A DNA stretch of 64,000 nt, taken from assembly GCA_036365455.1 (NCBI GenBank), contig JAWQUS010000010.1:13896501-13960500 (forward strand). Reading direction: 5' to 3'. Of the stretch, positions 54,101 through 64,000 are shown one piece after another. The position numbers and the translations under genes are program-made. The DNA is from Macrosoma leucophasiata (lineage: Eukaryota > Arthropoda > Insecta > Lepidoptera > Hedylidae). The notes beneath the pieces were generated by a model. It was given only the letters and a program-made list of their open reading frames with translations. It was not told where the DNA came from and made no database searches. How positions within the stretch are numbered: the stretch's first letter is position 1; every line of letters starts with the position of its first letter.

Positions 54101-57100
54101 TAGGATAAAAAACGGTTTCCAAGTGTTTTACCAGCAGCGTGTCGGGCGCAAGCAGCAGCTAATATTATATGAGCTTGTCTTTGTCTTTCACGCAGTCTAG
54201 CATACTGTCGTTTTAGTGCACCGATGTCCAAAGACAACCTGTCTCCTGTACCTGATCGCTCCTCTCGTCTAGGTATTACCTGTAATGTATGAAAATAAAT
54301 ATGCAAGATACATGTTTATAAGTCTTGTAGGAAAAAACGAAAATATTTTTGATTACCGTCGCAAGAGCCATTTTATTGCCATCGTCACTGGAATCTCCTT
54401 CGTCTTCCGAATAGAAAAGACGCAACCCACGTTTGGTCATGGACTGTACCTGTAATCAAGCCATAAAAAATTATTTGCATATAAAAAGAAATAATCTTTA
54501 GGTATCCAAAACATTGAAATATTGTTAGTGTTCCCTATCGAACTGTTTGAACGATTTTATGAAACTTTCAGTATAGGTGAGAATTGGTGGCAGGAATTTG
54601 AATAATATCGCTAAGGCGATACGAAGTTAGACCGTATCGCTAGGTCCAGGCGAATATATTATGTATATTGATTTTTACCGCAGTCTGCAAGGGTGGATGG
54701 CAAATAGGCGCAGCGGTCGGAGGTGCGGGGGGTGCTACCCGGTATCTGTGCAGGCTGCGCAGGCGCGGAAGCTCAGGCGCCGAGTCGAATGCCACCACCC
54801 GCGCGACCAGCGCCTCGCCCGCCTCCCACACCGCACTCGCACCACCACCCATGCAGCTGTAGAATTCATCCGCAGAACGTGCCGACAAGATGCGACTGAA
54901 ATATAGAAATTGACATAACTATTACAATGTGACCAGTTTTTTCCCTTTTTGTAAATTGATTCCGAAAAATCACTAAAGACAACAATATCGTAACAAGATC
55001 ATACAGAATATAGAAGATCATAATTAAAAATATGCATCACTGATTCATTCATTCTGACATGAGTAAGATTTTGAACATGAATTGAATGAGATGAATTTGA
55101 AGACAAAATAACATTAACAGTCAGGTGATGAATCATGATATGATTGTACATAAACAGTTTTTAAACTTGTTTATCACATAGACCTATGTTATAGTAGTAT
55201 ATAGATAGTAATGTTTGAAAATTTTCAGAAAGATACCTTTTAACCGTAATATAGATTAGGTACCTACGATTAATCACCGTGTTTTGCGACGCACTTCAGT
55301 TTGAGATGCTCATTCCACCCTATTGTATCTAATGCAGTTTGAGTACCTACACAAATTTACTAATGAAAAGTATGGAACATTTTCTAATAAATAAACATTC
55401 CTGTAAATAACTTTTGTACTTACTCTTGAAGCATGTCCCAGATAGCGAGAGCAGTTAGCAAAAGAACTTCATTTCCATCCAAAAGAATGAGATCCCAAAT
55501 TCTGAGTAATGATTCTTTGGGTAACCAAGTAGTGTACAATGTAAGGAACCATTGCATTGTGAATACATCAGGCAGAGGAGGTTCTACACCGCCACCTTAA
55601 AAAAAAAACTTATGACATTTAAATTTGTTTGAGAAAGTTTAAAATTAGATTATTCAGTATCAGCATCAGACTTAGATCATTTCAGAGTAATAAAAGTACG
55701 TTATGTTTAAACATAACAATAATTCTTCGTATTTTTGGACTGGTTGTTAAAATTCTCAACTACGGTTTTACTAAAAACTTACATGAGTAGCACGTACCTA
55801 AGTGTTCGCTTGACGATTTTTTTTGGAAATCAAATCTTTGTAACCTATGTAGGCATGTACGATGAACCTAATTGTAGTTTGCTACATTGCAATACATAGA
55901 GACTCTACTTTACACCCTACAATTCTCTATGATAGAGTATTGTAGGGTGCAAAATAGAGGACCTAAACTGCATTCTCGGGTCGGGACTGATTGGAAAATA
56001 CCCGATGTAACTCCACACACTCTCAGTATGTGGTAAGTGATAATACATAGTGGGGTATTCCCCTATTCTTCATTTTCTAATTATTTCCAAACCACAGGAT
56101 AATCTAATCTTGTGGTTTGGAAATTCCCGAATGAAAACTTACGAGCCTTAGAGATTTAGCTCGCTCTCTATTATGTAGGTCAGGGGTGGCCAACCGGTCG
56201 ATCGCGATCTACCGGTCGAACGCGAGCATTAGTCCAGTCGATCGTGGCAGCATTTTCCTACTTAAAACAAACAAAAAATACACACCAGTCTCGCTTGACA
56301 GACGCTCATACTTTGGAATCTTTAAGGGGCAACTTCAAACTCCGAACCTGATTTTGCTTATCTAACGGAAGATGTTCATACGCAATGCTCACACCAATAT
56401 TACTAAGAAGTTACTACTGTTACTGTTCAGTTATTTTTTTTCCCATTTAATTAAAATAACAATACTTACTACTTATTTTTCTCAATAAAATAAAAATACT
56501 CCATAATTGAGTACGAAGTTTAAAATTTCAAGAAGTAGGTCTGTAACTGTAAAAGTCGATCTTGGGTCTAAACAAGTTGGCCACCCCTGATATAGGTGGT
56601 TTTTCCATGTTTTGTTTACTTCTTTCATTCCACTACACTCTCTAACATTTTCTAACAAGTAGGTAGGTGTATACCTGTTTATATACACCTAGGTATACAC
56701 CTATCGACTTAAGAAATTAATCTATCAACAGAAGCGCATAGAGTCGTATATGTTTCATTTTTATAGATTAATCACCTGTAATTATTACTTTTAGAGACAA
56801 ATATTACTTACCATCAGATATTCTCTGTAAATGATCCATGTGATTTGCTAAGCGAGGCAATCGTAGACGTAATAAATCCCTGAAAGCTGCCATATCGGCA
56901 GACAAGCCGCGGAGGTCGTCTGCGAAGTAACCCTCGGGTAATACAGCTTCAACTAGATATATCATTACCTGAAAATTAACAATCAATATTATTTATCCTA
57001 CTTCCTTAGACTTTACTTTCTATATGGACTAGACCATGCGACACTAAAAAGTACCCTACACTACAGCATTCCAAGTGTGCTGGGCTAGCAAATATCTGAT

Positions 57101-58309
57101 GGAATAAGTTGACATGTTTCAATTTACTTAACAATTTTGTTTATTATCACTCTGTTTCATCTGTGCAGCTATACCTAATTATTTGAAATCACAAATTATT
57201 GTTGTTTTTTATTTGTAAATAGACAGTTTGTACGAGTATTATTAACAATACGTAAAAGGGTTCTGTGGATAAACTATGGCATAGTTGACCTGATTTTTTT
57301 TTTCAAATAGGTATTTAGCAAAACTTTTGATTCTTTTATGAAATTTTTGTTTAACAGTAAATTCGTTTAATGTCGTATTGCCAAGTCCAGCCTGTAAGTA
57401 GGTATATATATAATAGCTTAATATCACCGGTAAAATGTTCATCTATCTTACTTTCAACGAATCCGATTCCGATTTATCCATCACCTCTAATATTATAGCC
57501 GCTAACATGTTGAAACCTTGACAGTAACCGACATCTTTGTTCCATCTGAAATATTGTAAATACTATAACAGAAATATTTCAATTGCGTAGGTTGTTAGTT
57601 GGCTTGACTTTATAAGAAAACGCAATGTGAATAATTTATTAGATTCGTCGACTTCGTATTATGGAAATAAATTTCCTCGGTGCCGGAGAAAATTTAATCA
57701 GTACCCAAACAAAATGTCAGGCGCAAATCCTTACCTGGCGTAAGCTAACAATACTCTTCGGAGCATAGCTTGATTCTCCCGACCTTCGGCGCCGCAAAAT
57801 AGGGAACAACCTGTCCGATGTAAGTCCTATGGAAACAACGACAAATTAGAAAATTGTACAAACAGTTACAAATTAATGTTAAAAGAAAACTCAATACTGA
57901 TGCTTTTGTTTGATTTCATAATATCATAAGTCGTACACTCATTGACGACCCGGATAGTCCAGCGGTGTGAGATGACCGTTTGAATCGAAAGGTCGTTGGT
58001 TCTATCCCCGCTCCGGAACAAAGAATTGTGTGGCCTACAGATATTTGTTTCGGGTCTGGGTGTTTGTGTATGTGTTGTGTGTGTACAACGGCACCCACGA
58101 CACAGGTTTATACCTAGTGTGGGGTCGTCAGTGTAAGCGTATATTATATATTATGATATTTTGATAGGAATATGGAAAGCTACCTTTATAATTTGCGCGC
58201 CTAATTCAGTATCATCGGGCTGTGCAGTGCCGCGGAAACAGGCTCGTTCTGCCACGGGCCAGTCGATCGCTCTTGCAGTCAGGTGACGTTCTGCTAGGTT
58301 CAGCCATAG
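51147..58309 (-). CDS. TBC1D30-like Rab GTPase-activating protein, 5' exons missing
   Basis: TBC-domain proteins stimulate GTP hydrolysis by Rab GTPases on membranes. Exons in transcript order: 58309-58184, 57826-57735, 57546-57452, 56968-56812, 55595-55424, 54895-54679, 54449-54357, 54279-54132, 54043-51147. The catalytic arginine motif spans the first junction (IIK|DLHRT) and the glutamine motif is GYCQGFN. Further TBC text: YLVEAVLPEGYFADDLRGLS, DMAAFRDLL, PDVFTMQWFLTLYT, IWDLILLDGNE. DEFYSCMG, ALKRQYARLR and LLLGK match the order in vertebrate TBC1D30. The last exon encodes about 965 residues, Ser/Thr/Asn-rich and probably disordered. All junctions keep frame except 57735/57546, where one base too many is present. 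Exons before 58309 are not found to the window end. Confidence 0.88.
55903..55959. repeat. 28-bp inverted repeat, 1-nt spacer
   Basis: Arms 55903-55930 and 55932-55959 match with three mismatches. In the intron 55596-56811 of the TBC1D30-like gene. Confidence 0.85.
56181..56589. mobile_element. hAT-like MITE with 8-bp target duplication
   Basis: The left end is CAGGGGTGGCCAACC and the right end GTTGGCCACCCCTG, inverted. The flanks are ATGTAGGT (56173-56180) and ATATAGGT (56590-56597), an 8-bp duplication with one change. 409 bp, non-coding, with GTCGATCGCGATCTACCGGT just inside the left end. Confidence 0.85.
57950..58140 (+). repeat. tRNA-headed SINE
   Basis: The head GACGACCCGGATAGTCCAGC and GTTGGTTCTATCCCCGC are A- and B-box-like. 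The body includes CGGGTCTGGGTGTTTGTGTA. In the intron 57827-58183. Confidence 0.6.
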
Positions 58310-59451
58310 CTATGATTGACAAATATCATTGAAAAGTAATAGTCAAATTTATACAGATTAGAAGGCATATTCTGTATTCTCGACGAGCATCAATTTTCAT
58401 GCTCCTCTTTTACAAAATAACAGTAGGTAATTAACAACCGAGGTACATAATACGCCTTCTGAAGACAGATGAATGCCTCTTGGAAGGAAAGTAAGTTTAG
58501 GTAATAAGGGAGACGACAAATTTTATTTGACAAAGGAAAAAAAAAACAACTGTATTAAAAGCTTTATAAAACTCTCTAGTCTCTACACATACGTGAAAAT
58601 GCATGGCTTGGCTTGGCCGTTGGCTTTGGCCGTTGGCTTTGGCCGTTTCGCTACTACAAGAGCTATTTAATTTTGTTCTTTAAGTAGCGAAACGGCCAAT
58701 AACAATTCAGTAATGAAAATTTCATTTTACCAGAGAATATGCAGTTGCTATTAAATATCCTTACGCCCATTCGGTAGCAAAACGCCAAGCTACGCGTTTT
58801 GTAGTCGGGAAAAAGATCGCCACTCGCATTACCAGATTGGAGCAGAAGAAGCCGAGGCAGAGGGTTATGCCACATACTGTGGTTATGCCCCGGAGCCTAA
58901 TCCGTGAAGCGCGCGGGCGCGGGTGACGAAATCGACGACGCATTTTGTGCAGACAGGCTCTTAGAGATAGAAATTCGGTTCTACATGAGATCTGATAATT
59001 TTTGACTGTGCGACCGTGGTGCGACCCATATGGTCTCGTCTTGCAAACATTTTACATGAAAATGTTTTTGGTGGGATTTTATTTCTATATATACAAACTG
59101 TAGTTTCGTCAGATAATTATTCCTCATTCGTACGAGAGCTTTTAATTTGCGTTTTGCATTCAAAGTGTTGTGGGTTTTACTGGTACAATAAAATAAAAAA
59201 AAAACTCCATGAAATTAACTTTCATGTATGAACACAAATAGGAAAACTTCTACGGTAAAAGACATACGTAAAAAAATAGCACGCGATTAACCTTTGCGAT
59301 GATGATTGGTAAACTTCGTATTCACATAAGTCCAGATAATTATATTTTTTATAATGCAGTGCTATGATATTGACCCACTTAGTCAGCTTTAAGTGATACA
59401 AAATTAAAATTTACGATAGTGTTATTAATTCCTGTCATCAGATGATTAAGA
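58310..59451. other. Unassigned region upstream of the last found TBC1D30-like exon
   Basis: Presumably intron of the TBC1D30-like gene. An inverted pair GGCCGTTTCGCTACT (about 58638) and AGTAGCGAAACGGCC (about 58683), with a TTGGCTTTGGCCG tandem at 58617-58645, is the only structure seen. No exon recognised on either strand. Confidence 0.4.
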
Positions 59452-60134
59452 GTAAACGCACATTTTTCCGAACCAGTCGAACAACGCGAATTTTAGAATT
59501 CGGTATATGAAATCTTGTATAGAATTATATCTTATGGAAGCTCGCACACTTGCTTGCGTCGCAACGTCCGAATCTACCAGAACACCAGAAATCATCGACC
59601 ATATAACCTTCCTCGTTCGAATTCGCTCGTCGTCGAATTGGTGACTGGTCGAGTTCGAAAGACGTCATTAGATTCGGCGTGACTTATGCGGTCGACTCGA
59701 CCGATGCGCTCGCATTCTATCAGTTGCGAACGGAAGAGCAATGCACGATCTGCATAGCTTAAAAAATGAATGATTCTGATTTTATTGAATTAGTACATAG
59801 GTATATATATATTTTTTTTATGTAATGGAAGTGGTAAAAAAGCGTGCAGTTCACATTGATGTTAAGTGATGACTGCAGCTTATAGACACCCACACAAAGA
59901 CCAAGGTCAAAATGCAGATGCGTTACCACTTCTGAGACCTAAGGTGTTATGCCTCTGTGCCGGAAATTACAGGGCCGTAATTATGAAGAGCTGTACAACG
60001 CATCACAATCATCTAAGTAAGATACATCATAATTCACACGTAATAACAGTGCGACAGGCGTAAAGGAAATGGAAACGATTTCTTCGGCGCTATCGATTTG
60101 TTCGACGCGTTCGGCTCGGATGAATGTGCGTTCA
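59452..60134. mobile_element. MITE with ~38-bp imperfect inverted ends, carrying a nested SINE
   Basis: The left end GTAAACGCACATTTTTCCGA (about 59452-59490) and the right end (60096-60134, reverse complement GTGAACGCACATTCATCCGA) are inverted with several mismatches. The target duplication is unclear. A minus-strand SINE copy (59826-59999) lies inside. Confidence 0.5.
59826..59999 (-). repeat. SINE-like repeat, minus strand
   Basis: Reverse complement of the 18432-18694 family: ATGTAATGGAAGTGGTAAAA ... ACCTAAGGTGTTATGCCTCT ... CCGGAAATTACAGGGCC. The 5' half is truncated. Confidence 0.65.
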
Positions 60135-60650
60135 CCATTAATCAGATTTTTCTAAGTTCTAAATATAGTTACGCCCTTAATTCACCGCAAAGATGTACGT
60201 GACGACAAGCGCACTTTGATCGTTTACTTAGGTAGAGGATCAAAGTCAAAGCTTCAGCAAGGGTCCTTGAGAAGTTGACTTCTCAAGGACTCTTTAATTG
60301 AAGTATTTAGTATAACTAGTTACAGAGAATCAAAATAAAGATAAATTTACAAGTATACAATTTTCGCTGTAATGGGTAAGCTTGCCTCAATGCTGTAGGT
60401 AACATTGCAAAGTGTCAGTGAAGGAGAGAGTGCATTTGACCATGAAATTTTGAAGAATCCAACCCTATTCTAGGGGTTCCAAATCATGCCCTAACCATTA
60501 GGTAATTCACAGACATTCACGGTTGACCTTGGATTACAGTATACAAGGCAGAGTGCTGCGCGTTTACCGCCCTCTATCTCAAAAACGATTGGACACATTA
60601 TGTCCAGTATAGGACTATAATTACTGTATTGAAAGACGCAATGCAACTCA
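60135..60650. other. Unassigned region before the BEL/Pao element
   Basis: It contains a small inverted repeat (GTCCTTGAGAAGT / ACTTCTCAAGGAC, 60268-60296). Otherwise nothing recognised. The outer end of the BEL/Pao 3' LTR is probably near its right edge. Confidence 0.4.
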
Positions 60651-60991
60651 CCAAAAAGTTCTGGAAGACCACCTTTTCAGTTATATGATTCAATAAAGTT
60701 CATTAATTAAACTCCGTTTTTACACAGACACTTCAGAGTCATTGGTTTTAGGCTTTTACTTAATAAAATGAAAATTCACAAAAAATGCATCTCGAATTGG
60801 CGGCAATTTTCAGGTAAGTAAGTGTTTTCTCTCGACGCCGCTAGCTGCGTGGCGCTAGTGTCGCCTTGACGTATGAAGGTGCAACAAACTCCTTGGTTTA
60901 GGCACGACACGGAGCTCGATGGCGCGTGTTTTGAATTCGCGCCGCGGTGGTGGTTGGTGATAGGATTGGCATTGCTTATGAAAACCCAACA
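60650..60991 (-). repeat. Probable 3' LTR of the BEL/Pao element
   Basis: On the minus strand the sequence GGTGGGGGGAAA (60992-61003), a polypurine tract, is followed at 60991 by TGTTGGGTTTTC, a TG-type LTR start, about 210 bp beyond the pol stop. The far end cannot be fixed because the partner LTR is outside the window; 60650 is approximate. Confidence 0.5.
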
Positions 60992-61202
60992 TTTCCCCCC
61001 ACCGAAATCCGCGAGGATTTCCCGGTTACGTTCCCAAGAGAGCACCAGGAAATAATAATAGTTAGGCAATTAATAGTGTAAGAGTTAGTGGACTGTATAT
61101 GTGTTAAATTATAATGTATATTATTAAAAATACAACTTAATATAATAAATATAGATAGGAATAGGTAGGATAGTAGGTACGAGAATTATAAGTAATGTCA
61201 AC

Positions 61203-64000
61203 TTAATGTTCCTCCAAAGGAAGAATACTCAATTTAGTAACAGGTCTAGTAATTTCGCTGTTATTAGCGGTACGTACTCTGACTACTCGCACTTCACCGT
61301 CTGGACCATAATGTAATTGCATAACTCTGCCTAAAACCCATTTCAGAGGTGGAGCCGAATCAGAATGAATGAGAACCAGATCATTAATTTGAATATTGGG
61401 ACGCTTAATACACCATTTTTGACGCATTTGTAATGTATGTAAATAATCGCGTTTCCAAAGTTTCCAAAATCGCTGTGACATTTGTTGGATCGATTGCCAA
61501 CGATTTAATCTAGAGTTCGATAAGTCGGTTAAGTCATATTCCGGTACGGATAAAAGCTCTCTGTCAATGAGAAAATGCGACGGAGTTAATATCTCAAATT
61601 CGTTAGGATCATTAGACACAGCACAAAGTGGCTTTGAATTAAGTACAGCTTCTGCTCTATAAAAGAGTGTGGTTAGTTCTTCAAAAGATAAGGCTCGGGT
61701 GCCTACCGTTCGTTTCAACAGTAGTTTAGCGGACTTAATTAATGCCTCATAAAGAGCACCAAAATTACTGCCCGCGGGCGGATTAAAGCGCCAGGTTACA
61801 CCACGCTCTACAAAACCTCTGGCTATGCTATCAGAGTCAGTATTTAACAATTGAGTTACTTCTTGCAGCTGCTTATTTGCAGAAACGAAGTCAGTACCAT
61901 TATCAGAGACAATAGAAGAACATAAGCCTCTTCGTGATGTAAAACGATCGAAACGCGCGAGAAAACACTCCGCACTTAAAGAAGATAAGACTTCTAAATG
62001 AACGGCGCGAGTGGCACAGCTTACAAAGACGCATAAGTATGATTTAGAAATACGCGCGTTTCTTCGGTTTGACTCTTTGGTTGGAAATGGTCCGCCAATG
62101 TCAATACCGACAGTGTGAAAAACATGAACATCGCTTGACCGATATTTCGGTAGTTCACCCATTATAGGTTGAGTCTTCGAGGGAGACACTTTAAAACAGG
62201 ATATACATTTTGTGAAGTGTGATCGAATAGCACTGCAAGCGGAAATGATCCAATATTTCTGGACAATCAAACTTTGGAGAGTTCTTGGACCTACATGCAG
62301 GTAAAGTTTGTGATAATAATCAATTAATGTATTAGTAAAATGAGATTTCTTTGGTAGCACCAAAGGATGGTTTTGTTGAAATGAAAGAGTTGAGTGCGAA
62401 AGTCTACCCCCCACCCTGAGGAAATAATCGGCATCCAAAAAGGGGTTAAGCTTTCGCAAAGAAGGAGTACACTGATTGTTATTTGATAGCGCCGTTATGT
62501 CATCCGGAAAATGATGCTTTTGTACCAGTTTGACTAATGCATCATGTGCCTTGCGCGAGTCGGTAATGGTAAGATGTCTTGGTTGAACTGAACGAATGCG
62601 GCAAACACAAACAAATTGAAAGCACCTCGCTACAACATTCATCAGTTTATTAAAATTAGAAAACTTTTCTGTCAGTTCATACATCTCTGACGGTTCCGAC
62701 ACTGAAGTGACTACAATAGTTTTTTTACATTTTAACTCGGGAGGCTCGCAATCCCGAAACTCATTCATTGACCTGACTGGCCACTGTGATCGATCTAGTT
62801 TTAACCAGTCAGGACCATCGAACCATTCACGATTGACCAGTAATGCAGATGGTAAAGCGCCACGAGAACAGATGTCGGCTGGATTGAAAACACCACTAAC
62901 ATGATTCCAACAATCAGTAGAAACGCTATCCTGGATTTTAGACACTCTGGTCGAAACAAATATTTTTAAATTATAACTTGGAGTGTTAAGCCAAGCCAAA
63001 ACGACAGATGAATCAGTAAACAATACGATCTCATAGACTTTAAGTCGAACTTCTAATATTGACTGAACATATTTCACTAATTTTGCTAATAGATGGGCAG
63101 CCATTAGTTCTGGACGAGGAACAGTTATAGTCTTTAAGGGTGCAACCTTAGATTTAGCCATGACTAAACTGATTTTCATCTCATCATCAGCATTGCGTGA
63201 TAAAAGATACACTACCGCGGCATATCCAAGAGTAGATGCGTCACAGAACCCTAGAATCTGACAGTAGGTGTGACGAACTACTTTGATATGGCGATCATGT
63301 CGTATATTTGATAAAAAAGGAAGTTCGCTAACATAGGTCTTCCATTGTGACGCTAAGTCTGGTGGCAGGCTTTCATCCCAGCCAAACTGACGCGCCCAGA
63401 GTACCTGCATGAAACATTTGGCGTAAAAAATACTTGGAGCTACAAAGCCGAGGGGGTCGAAGAGGCGACCTATTTGAGACAAGACTGATCTTTTTGTCAT
63501 ATTTGGAAAGGACGTTCTTTCGTAGTGGACTGTGACACGATGAGAAGTGATGGTACTAGTCGGTTTAATAACACAAAAGGGTGGAATTATGTGCTTGGAG
63601 GTCACGTGCGGAGCGTCACCAAGGCATGTCATATCGCCCAAATCCTCATATTCGTGCATACATTTATAATATTGTAATTTAAGTTCAGGGTCTCGTTCCA
63701 ATTTTGGCTCGAGGTTCAGTAGCCGACGCTTAGCCAGAGCGCTGGAATCACCCAATTCGACATCGCGTCGAACAGGATACTTCACAATATACCGACCAAA
63801 GTCGTCACTACTATATTCTTTCGTAAATAAACGCTCAGTAAGCTCATCATCTGGACTACGAGTTACACCAACCGGTATGTTCTCAACCTCCCAAAATGAA
63901 CGTACAATTTCATCAATATTTGTAGTGAAACCACAGAACACACTCTTTGACTTCGATGAGACATCCCTATCCCAATCAGGGAGCTTAATCTGTCCAAGTA
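61203..64000 (-). CDS. BEL/Pao retrotransposon Pol, RT core deleted, runs off the window
   Basis: The minus-strand frame is open from the window edge to the stop at 61203. Before residue 138 (counting from 63941) it shows the region upstream of RT (SVFCGFTTNIDEIVRSFWEV, LGDSSALAKRRLLNLE). It then jumps directly to KRSVLSQIGRLFDPLG, the RT C-terminal/RNase H linker of Pao elements. RNase H (FCDASTLGYAAVVYL, VLFTDSSVVLAWL), HHCC (HVGPRTL...H..C..C), an integrase core (HTVGIDIGGPF, SDNGTDFV, E in ALYEALIKSAK) and the C-terminal domain ending in basic, Val-rich text follow. No YVDD-type box exists in the frame, so reverse transcription by this copy is excluded although the frame is unbroken. Confidence 0.9.
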   Translation of the reverse strand, partial: LGQIKLPDWDRDVSSKSKSVFCGFTTNIDEIVRSFWEVENIPVGVTRSPDDELTERLFTKEYSSDDFGRYIVKYPVRRDVELGDSSALAKRRLLNLEPKLERDPELKLQYYKCMHEYEDLGDMTCLGDAPHVTSKHIIPPFCVIKPTSTITSHRVTVHYERTSFPNMTKRSVLSQIGRLFDPLGFVAPSIFYAKCFMQVLWARQFGWDESLPPDLASQWKTYVSELPFLSNIRHDRHIKVVRHTYCQILGFCDASTLGYAAVVYLLSRNADDEMKISLVMAKSKVAPLKTITVPRPELMAAHLLAKLVKYVQSILEVRLKVYEIVLFTDSSVVLAWLNTPSYNLKIFVSTRVSKIQDSVSTDCWNHVSGVFNPADICSRGALPSALLVNREWFDGPDWLKLDRSQWPVRSMNEFRDCEPPELKCKKTIVVTSVSEPSEMYELTEKFSNFNKLMNVVARCFQFVCVCRIRSVQPRHLTITDSRKAHDALVKLVQKHHFPDDITALSNNNQCTPSLRKLNPFLDADYFLRVGGRLSHSTLSFQQNHPLVLPKKSHFTNTLIDYYHKLYLHVGPRTLQSLIVQKYWIISACSAIRSHFTKCISCFKVSPSKTQPIMGELPKYRSSDVHVFHTVGIDIGGPFPTKESNRRNARISKSYLCVFVSCATRAVHLEVLSSLSAECFLARFDRFTSRRGLCSSIVSDNGTDFVSANKQLQEVTQLLNTDSDSIARGFVERGVTWRFNPPAGSNFGALYEALIKSAKLLLKRTVGTRALSFEELTTLFYRAEAVLNSKPLCAVSNDPNEFEILTPSHFLIDRELLSVPEYDLTDLSNSRLNRWQSIQQMSQRFWKLWKRDYLHTLQMRQKWCIKRPNIQINDLVLIHSDSAPPLKWVLGRVMQLHYGPDGEVRVVRVRTANNSEITRPVTKLSILPLEEH

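Noticed and set aside
58600..58900. A 5' exon of the TBC1D30-like gene on the minus strand
   Set aside because: No frame here continues the expected text before LWLNLAERHL, and no suitable phase-0 donor was found.

Overview
The window looks like lepidopteran (moth or butterfly) nuclear DNA. The host genes are intron-rich with short exons and GT-AG borders. The spaces between exons are filled with repeats of the kinds usual in Lepidoptera: RTE- and CR1/Jockey-type LINEs, short SINE-like families, MITEs, a Penelope-like element, a BEL/Pao element and an env-bearing errantivirus. Species assignment is inference; no search was possible.

Four host genes were assembled by reading exons across splice sites. 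(1) 958-12914, plus strand: the C-terminal half of phosphoribosylformylglycinamidine synthase (purine synthesis), 12 exons, 5' part outside the window. (2) 14238-15462, minus strand: a complete two-exon FADD adaptor (death-effector plus death domain), convergent with gene 1. (3) 27199-50487, plus strand: a complete mitochondrial glycine dehydrogenase (P protein of the glycine cleavage system), 18 exons and 999 residues. (4) 51147-58309, minus strand: a TBC1D30-like Rab GTPase-activating protein with a very long Ser/Thr-rich tail, 5' exons missing and an apparent one-base frame discrepancy between its two catalytic motifs. Genes 1 and 3 both act in one-carbon/purine-linked metabolism, but nothing shows that this proximity is functional.

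The 17-27 kb gap between FADD and GLDC holds a pogo-like DNA transposon remnant, a tandem array of about 306-bp units each carrying a tRNA-like gene, a SINE, and a complete 7,470-bp errantivirus (identical 277-bp LTRs, 4-bp target duplication, gag, pol and env all open). The errantivirus interrupts an RTE LINE fragment 640 bp upstream of the GLDC start codon. Two expression signals can be read from it: a slippery heptamer between gag and pol, and a splice donor/acceptor pair that would complete the env start codon.

GLDC introns hold a CR1/Jockey-type LINE with a SINE inserted in it, a piggyBac-like element with palindromic subterminal motifs ending 27 bp before an exon, and a nested insertion (a second array of tRNA-like units, then a Penelope-like element) flanked by clean direct repeats. 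The right end of the window is a BEL/Pao pol gene, open to the edge but without the reverse-transcriptase catalytic core.
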